64,000 nucleotides of DNA, from contig NC_079878.1 in assembly GCF_029227915.1 (NCBI RefSeq), forward strand, positions 18,230,001 to 18,294,000, in the 5' to 3' direction. Below, piece after piece: positions 59,293-64,000 of the stretch. The stretch is from Hydractinia symbiolongicarpus. Its lineage: Eukaryota > Cnidaria > Hydrozoa > Anthoathecata > Hydractiniidae. The notes under the pieces are model-generated. The model was not told where the DNA came from and ran no database searches. It worked only from the letters and a program-made list of their open reading frames with translations. The position numbers and the translations under genes are program-made. Every line of letters begins with the position of its first letter. The stretch's first letter is position 1.

Positions 59293-60999
59293 GTGAGTAA
59301 AATATTTGTGGAAAGATAAATATTATGTTTAGGAAGAAGAACAATGGAAAAAATAAGTTCTTCTAATTTTTAAAATGGCGCAATTAGTATATCCGTTGCC
59401 GGTAATGTGTACAGCTTAAAACGGTGATGAAAAAAATGTATAAGATCATGTGCTTTTGACAACTGTATAAGGAAATATAAATTTTGTTGACGTCAGCAAA
59501 GACCTGCCAAAATACAAACATATTTTTTTTAAAATTTGTATGCTCATTGTCTTTATCGTATACATCTTGGAACGCTGATCAAGAAAATGTATAGGATCAT
59601 GTGCTTTGACAAACGCAGCAATATAGAGGTTTAAAGATTTTTTGATCACCTTATCAACCTGTCTCTTTCCAAGCGGGTGGGTTGACCCAGCTTTTGAAAT
59701 TAACCTAATTATGGTCTTTTGATTTTTGTAATGTGATTTGACTAGATTCATATAATATTACTTTAGTGTGCCAGTGTCATGTTAAAAAAGCAAAAGCATG
59801 CTTATTGCAAGCTAAAACGAAAGAAAAAAAATCATTTTTATGTTTTAACGTCTTATTAGTTTCGTTTTGTCAAAAAAGTTCATTATTTTCTGTATTAAGT
59901 AATTTCATTGAAGCAAAGAACGAGCACGGAAGATCTTAGATTGAATTAGCATACCATTGGCAAACCAACTACTCTTTAACAATTTTTTAATTTTATTTCC
60001 TGAAATGTGTACACCCTGAATCTGCTATTTTTTAATAAAATAAGTGCAATTTTGTTATTCCGGGAACAGAAAAAGTAATGGGCTCTCTCCTCCCATAAAA
60101 TATGAGTTCTTGTACAACGGGTTGACGTGCCAACCGACCCAACACTGAACCAAAGCACCTCATATATTCAGGCTCTTAGTACTCGTGCAAAAAGATAAAA
60201 AAATTCCTGGAATTTAGTTTTGGAATGTGGCCTCTAACTATTTTTGTTTGTGATACATGATAGAATTGATAGCCTGTGTTTAACATTTCACAGAAACTGT
60301 TTATGTTTAGTTAGGTCCAATATCTGATGTGAGAAATTTTATAAGAAGCATGAACAAAATTTTATTTTAAACTTTTTTGTGATTGGAATGCCATGAAAAA
60401 ATACATGTTTGCGATCAAAAGGCATTATTTATAAAAAAATTGCGGGTAAATTTTCATTTTTTTATTTTTTACGGTAATGTCAAACAGGACGCATTTTTTC
60501 CTGTATGTTCCCACATTGGGAAAGTGCGTCTTATTTTGCAGAATCTATTTTTGCAAATGTTGTGGAACATAATATTGCAAACAGGCTCCAAATCTCAAAA
60601 AAGTTAGCCAAAATATCTTTTAACATGAGTATTATGCATATTATGTACGGGCACAAATTTTTGTTAAAGGCAAAAGATTTGACAAATTTCTACTTTTGCA
60701 AATGATTAAGATAATGCAATATGCAATGCATACACTTGCAAAAAAGAATTACAAAGAAATAATAGCAATAAAAATTCCATAGATTTTAGTTACTGTAAAG
60801 GAAAAACCTGTTTCTGAATGCTTGTTGAAAGACGTTTTTGATGATGTTATTTTCGAAAGATGTTGATTTTCCAAAGTTGTAGCGCCTTCAGTCATTGCCA
60901 ACTCTCATGTACATACGTACTGCAGATGGAGCATGGTTTTGTGCTGCTGTTTGATTTAATTCTTAGTTTTAACTTCAGCCATGTACCTATAGGCAGCTA
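59293..60999 (+). other. ERLEC1 intron 14, left part
   Basis: No coding signal. It contains an inverted Helitron-like fragment (59455-59700) and a block at 59745-59955 similar, in direct orientation, to 22735-22960. Confidence 0.5.
59455..59700 (-). repeat. Helitron-like fragment, inverted
   Basis: In reverse complement this matches the middle of 23006-23722: 'gttgataaggtgatcaaaaa', 'acattttcttgatcagcg' and 'gctgacgtcaac'-like words. Confidence 0.6.
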
Positions 61000-61960
61000 G
61001 GCACCTATAGGCGTACTCTGTCCATAACATCTTGAACAGTTTGCGTCACGTCTTTGCGTCACGACAGTCATTATTTTCTTGGCGTGCCATTCTTTTGTTG
61101 AGTGCTCTACTTGCTTCATAAATATAAAGTTGATTAAAAACAGGGGTTTGTCCTTCAGGAGGTTGAAGACCCCCAACACGATGCCATATTTGACCACAGA
61201 TACGAAAGCAGGGTGGTCCATGGCCAGGTGGGGGCGATGGTTTGCTCCAAAAGAAGCAAATGCAACGGCACTATTATACTTTGTATATTTGGCTGAAAAT
61301 ATTTTGCCTGGACAGTATCTGTATTTGTTAATAATTCCCTAAGCTGCTGAGGATAAGGAGACAAATTATCTAATGCAACTTTACCAGTGTGACAACATTT
61401 AAAACAATTTTCATTTCAAACTTTAAAGCTTGACAATACTCACACTTTTTGTCCATAGCACCTAAAAAATATAAATTAGGCAATACATTCTGACGTGCAA
61501 TATTATAATACGTTTCTATGAACACGAAGAGAAGCATGTCTTTGGACATCAAATTGCCTTCATTTATAACCTGCTCGTCATGTTGTTCTTGATGTGCCAC
61601 AGCATGTCTTTTAGCATCTTGAGCTTGTCTATGATTCTAATTACCTAGAAACAATATGCCTTTGAGTATCCACAAATTGTCTATGAGCAGCCTGCTCATT
61701 AGATTCTAATTGCCTAGAAATAATGTGCCGTTAAGCATCCATAAATTGCCTGTTGCGAGTTTGCTGAGCAGATTCTGCATTGCGCCTAGCAGCCTCTCTA
61801 ACAGTATCATTATGCTTCCTAGTATTGGCCTGATCGGTCGATTCCAATGGACGTAAAAATGCGACACATTGAGCGTGTTGCCTACGTCTAGCTAAGGCAA
61901 CATCCTCATTATGAGATAAACATGGCACTAGATTTTTCTGTATTTCCTGTAGAAATTTAA
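61000..61960 (-). pseudogene. Helitron Rep/Helicase protein, N-terminal fragment
   Basis: Helitrons replicate by rolling circle with a Rep nuclease fused to a helicase. From 61930 down: a repetitive charged region ('RRQHAQCVAFLRPLES', 'ARRNAESAQQTRNRQ') made of about 20-residue repeats, then 'MDKKCEYCQALKFE' (zinc-binding), 'LSPYPQQLRELL' and 'FQPNIQ', then, in other frames, 'FRICGQIWHRVGGLQP' and 'YIYEASRALNKRM'. This is the N-terminal, pre-Rep region of animal Helitron proteins. Frameshifts and stops are frequent. The Rep (HUH) and helicase domains are absent. Confidence 0.7.
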
Positions 61961-62149
61961 ATTTTGGGAAATATGTGATCGTTGCCTCAAAATAGCACCT
62001 AATAAACCTTGATTATTGTCACGTTGCAACACAAACCTACCCAAATTATTTAAAAGTCTAAAACCACGAACACTATTACTGTTGTTAAGAAGTCAATAAA
62101 CCCATTTTAAATTCTCTAATTAAGAAAAACGCGTTGAAAAAAATTGCAT

Positions 62150-62572
62150 AAAGGGGTTAAAAATGACGTCATCAAAAAACCTTTAAACCCCAAATATCTT
62201 TGCAACCGTTTGTCAAAAGTACGTGATCTAATACATTTTCTTGATCAGCGTTTCAAGATCTATGCAATGAAGACAACAGGTATACAAATTTCCTAAAAAA
62301 TTTTTTGCATTTTGACAGGCCCATGCTGAGGTCAGCAAAAAAATTTTAAACCCTTATATTTCATTAATCGCTCATTAAAACCACACGTTCATATACATTT
62401 TCTTGATCAGCAGTGTAAGCCCCACACAATGGAGAAAACATGAAAACAAGTTTCTCAATTTATTTATTTTGTGTTTGCACTGCTTACGTCAGCAAAAAAT
62501 CTAAAACAACCTATTTTTCCATTTCTATCCTGCCTCAGTGGATTTTTCCACAGGCTTTATCGACAATTAATT
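62150..62572 (+). repeat. Helitron-like element, copy C, 5'-truncated
   Basis: Starts at 'aaatgacgtcatcaaaaaacc', continues with two 'acattttcttgatcag' units and 'gctgaggtcagc', and ends 'gtggatttttccacaggct' plus 'ttatcgac'. The core word TGACGTCA is kept. Confidence 0.7.
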
Positions 62573-62724
62573 CCAGATTCATTAGAAATTATATCCTAAT
62601 TAAAACTAAATAAAACAAATTAAGTACCACAGTTTCTAAAATGAGAAAATAAGATATAAATATATAGTGACTTAAGGTTGACAGGTCTAAACTTTACACT
62701 TTAAAATTAATATATACCACTATT

Positions 62725-63045
62725 TTATTTTAATGGTAATGGATGTAGCTTCTTTAGAATTTTTTCTTCTTTTGACATTTTTGGCACAGACAGAGAAGTG
62801 CTAGCATTTGGCATTTCTGACAAGGCATGCTTAACATTGCAATGTCTGGTTAGACCACGTTGTGATTTGCAAACTTTATCGCAATTTTGACAACGGTAAA
62901 CCTCATCTTTCTTGCAGCTTTTAACTTCTGTTACAACAGCATCTAATTCTGTGTTAAAATCCACATTATTTTCCAAAAAACCACCATCAATTAACTCAAA
63001 TAATTCATCAATCCAGCCAAGTAATCCTCTCCTATTTTAGCCGCC
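62725..63045 (-). pseudogene. C2H2 zinc-finger ORF next to a Polinton-like ATPase
   Basis: 'WIDELFELIDGGF' precedes the frame, then 'EVYRCQNCDKVCKSQRGLTR' and 'HCNVKH', a C-X2-C-X12-H-X4-H finger, and a lysine-rich end. The pieces 'WIDELF...' and the finger lie in one frame with 63429-63067 except for a stop near 63060, so finger and endonuclease-like part may once have been one protein. A single C2H2 finger binds DNA or protein; the target is unknown. Confidence 0.5.
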
Positions 63046-63066
63046 ATTATTAAGTTTCGTGCAGTA

Positions 63067-63480
63067 TCAGAGAGTTGCCCGACACAACGTAAGCTCAAGG
63101 TGAATTTCGGCAAACACATAGCGATAAATCTTGTTAATGATGTGAAAAATGGAGAAGTTGGGTGCATTGGGGTTATATCGTATAAAGGTGCATCCCAGGT
63201 CTTGCTCGATATGTTTTTGTCTCCTTACCTCGTAGCCTATATCCCTATCAGCATGTCCAAATTCATCACATTGGATAGCCAATCTGTACTTCAGGAAGTA
63301 TAGGTCAATCTTATATCCATCAATATGATGCTGTGTCACCATATCCTCACCATGAAAAGCTGTGCGTTTGTTACAAAGGGTGCCTTCCTCCTTGCAAAAA
63401 AAAAAAAGCTTTATGTTTTGGATTTCCATGCCTCACAATTTTAATGGCATCCAAGCTTTGCATCGAACCAAAATTGCCCT
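63067..63480 (-). pseudogene. PD-(D/E)XK-like endonuclease ORF beside Polinton ATPase
   Basis: 'HHIDGYKIDLYFLKYRLAIQ' then 'CDEFGHADRD' and 'IRYNPNAPNF' with 'IINKIYRYV'. The 'Y.IDLYF..Y.LAI.CDE.GH.DRD' pattern is that of small endonuclease-like domains found beside BRO/MSV199-type domains in large DNA viruses and Polinton-like elements. The usual Glu before 'CDE' appears as Gln ('AIQCDE'), which could inactivate it. Upstream, other frames read 'IANIRTGYIKILKGNFGSMQ', perhaps the BRO-like part. Frameshifted. Confidence 0.5.
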
Positions 63481-63589
63481 TTAATATTTTTATGTATCCT
63501 GTTCGAATATTTGCAATACCCAAAAACCTGGAGTTCGCTTCATAATCACAAGGTCCGTGGTTCGGTCCACAGCGCGGGCATGTTTAGAA

Positions 63590-64000
63590 AGTGCCTTTAT
63601 CCCAGTCCGGGATCAAATTCGTCTCCTCATCAACTTGTTTCATGTCACTTTTTTCATGAGGGTACCACAAAAACAAGGCTTTTTTCTGTCGTCTCAGATT
63701 CTTGGGCAGGGCAGTATACGGTTTGGTTAATAGCCACAAACTGTGCTTGCGATGCCTACCTGAAATAGCAAGCTCAAGTAGTGATTGTCAGCGCTTATCG
63801 AGACTTTCATCAGCTATGACATCGTCGACTATGAAGAGACTCTCCTCTCCTGCCAACAATGAGGACAATTTAGATATCCATTCAAACAACTCATTTCCAG
63901 GGTCTATTAGGAACACGTAATTATCCTTCCATAATGAGGCCCTCTCTAAATAGGTACTGTTCCACCTTATGGTCGGGCTTCGGATGGTTATATTGTTGAA
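63590..64000 (-). pseudogene. Second Polinton-type packaging ATPase, C-terminal half, runs off the edge
   Basis: From the right edge: 'LFEWISKLSSLLAGEESLFI' with Walker B 'FIVDDVIADESLDKR', then 'LELAISGRHRKHSLWLLTKP' and 'LPKNLRRQ'. A frameshift near 63650 leads to 'WYPHEKSDMKQVDEETNLIP'. A TGA follows 'SLDKR'. It is homologous to 47110-47640 but keeps the Walker B Asp-Asp. Walker A must lie beyond 64000. It shows that another Polinton-like element starts to the right. Confidence 0.7.

Noticed and set aside
63540-63600. tRNA-like B box ggttcggtccac on the plus strand
   Set aside because: No A box at the right distance, and the bases lie in a stretch that still reads as Polinton-type protein on the other strand.
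1-64000. CRISPR arrays, bacterial operons, riboswitches, rRNA genes
   Set aside because: None found; the tandem arrays present (31, 53 and 75 bp) lie within transposon ends and lack unique spacers.
59293-64000. Remaining ERLEC1 exons (end of MRH 2)
   Set aside because: Searched by eye for the expected cysteine-containing exons following exon 14; none was convincing, so they must lie to the right of the window.

Overview
The window looks like intronic and flanking DNA of an invertebrate animal, most likely a cnidarian and perhaps a hydrozoan. The species is an inference; I cannot name it. The sequence is AT-rich, coding information sits in short exons with GT..AG borders, and nearly every class of eukaryotic transposable element is present. 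Nothing prokaryotic (operons, Shine-Dalgarno sites, CRISPR) is visible.

One host gene spans most of the window on the + strand. Fourteen short exons between 6344 and 59292 join in phase and encode an ERLEC1-like protein (endoplasmic reticulum lectin 1, XTP3-B), an ER-lumen lectin of ER-associated degradation. It has a signal-peptide-like start, a first MRH domain (exons 2-8), and a second MRH domain that starts in exons 11-14 and must finish beyond 64000. The exons are spread over at least 53 kb; introns 1 (20.8 kb) and 12 (12.8 kb) are packed with transposons.

Layout. 1-5235: a 1.08 kb Tc1-type TIR element, a broken hAT transposase with its own intron, and hAT termini. 5562-6275: a MITE with TTA target duplications, ending 68 bp before the ERLEC1 start codon. 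Intron 1: a 3.3 kb element with long TIRs and a smaller TA-flanked element nested in it; a CR1/Jockey-type LINE; a Ty3/gypsy pol cut in two by a 6.2 kb TA-flanked Tc1-like element that carries a Tc1-type transposase, a hAT remnant and unidentified ORFs; a copia-like gag-pro-int; a Helitron-like repeat; an inverted second copy of the MITE. Intron 2: RTE LINE and a second copia-like relic. Intron 3: a dispersed repeat copy, a tRNA-like element and BEL/Pao reverse transcriptase. 40623-46174: a cluster of nine ERLEC1 exons. Intron 12: a decayed Polinton/Maverick (polB fragment, packaging ATPase, capsid fragments, membrane protein, integrase, small ORFs) broken by an RTE tail, Helitron-like repeats, a foldback element and a SINE, followed by tRNA-like heads. 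After exon 14: a Helitron Rep/Helicase fragment, another Helitron-like repeat, and at the right edge a second Polinton-like segment with ATPase, an endonuclease-like ORF and a C2H2 finger.

The strongest points are the ERLEC1 reading, the precise insertion of the 6.2 kb element into gypsy pol (removing it with one TA restores the pol frame), and the two Polinton-like segments. All family names rest on motif recognition by eye; no searches were run.
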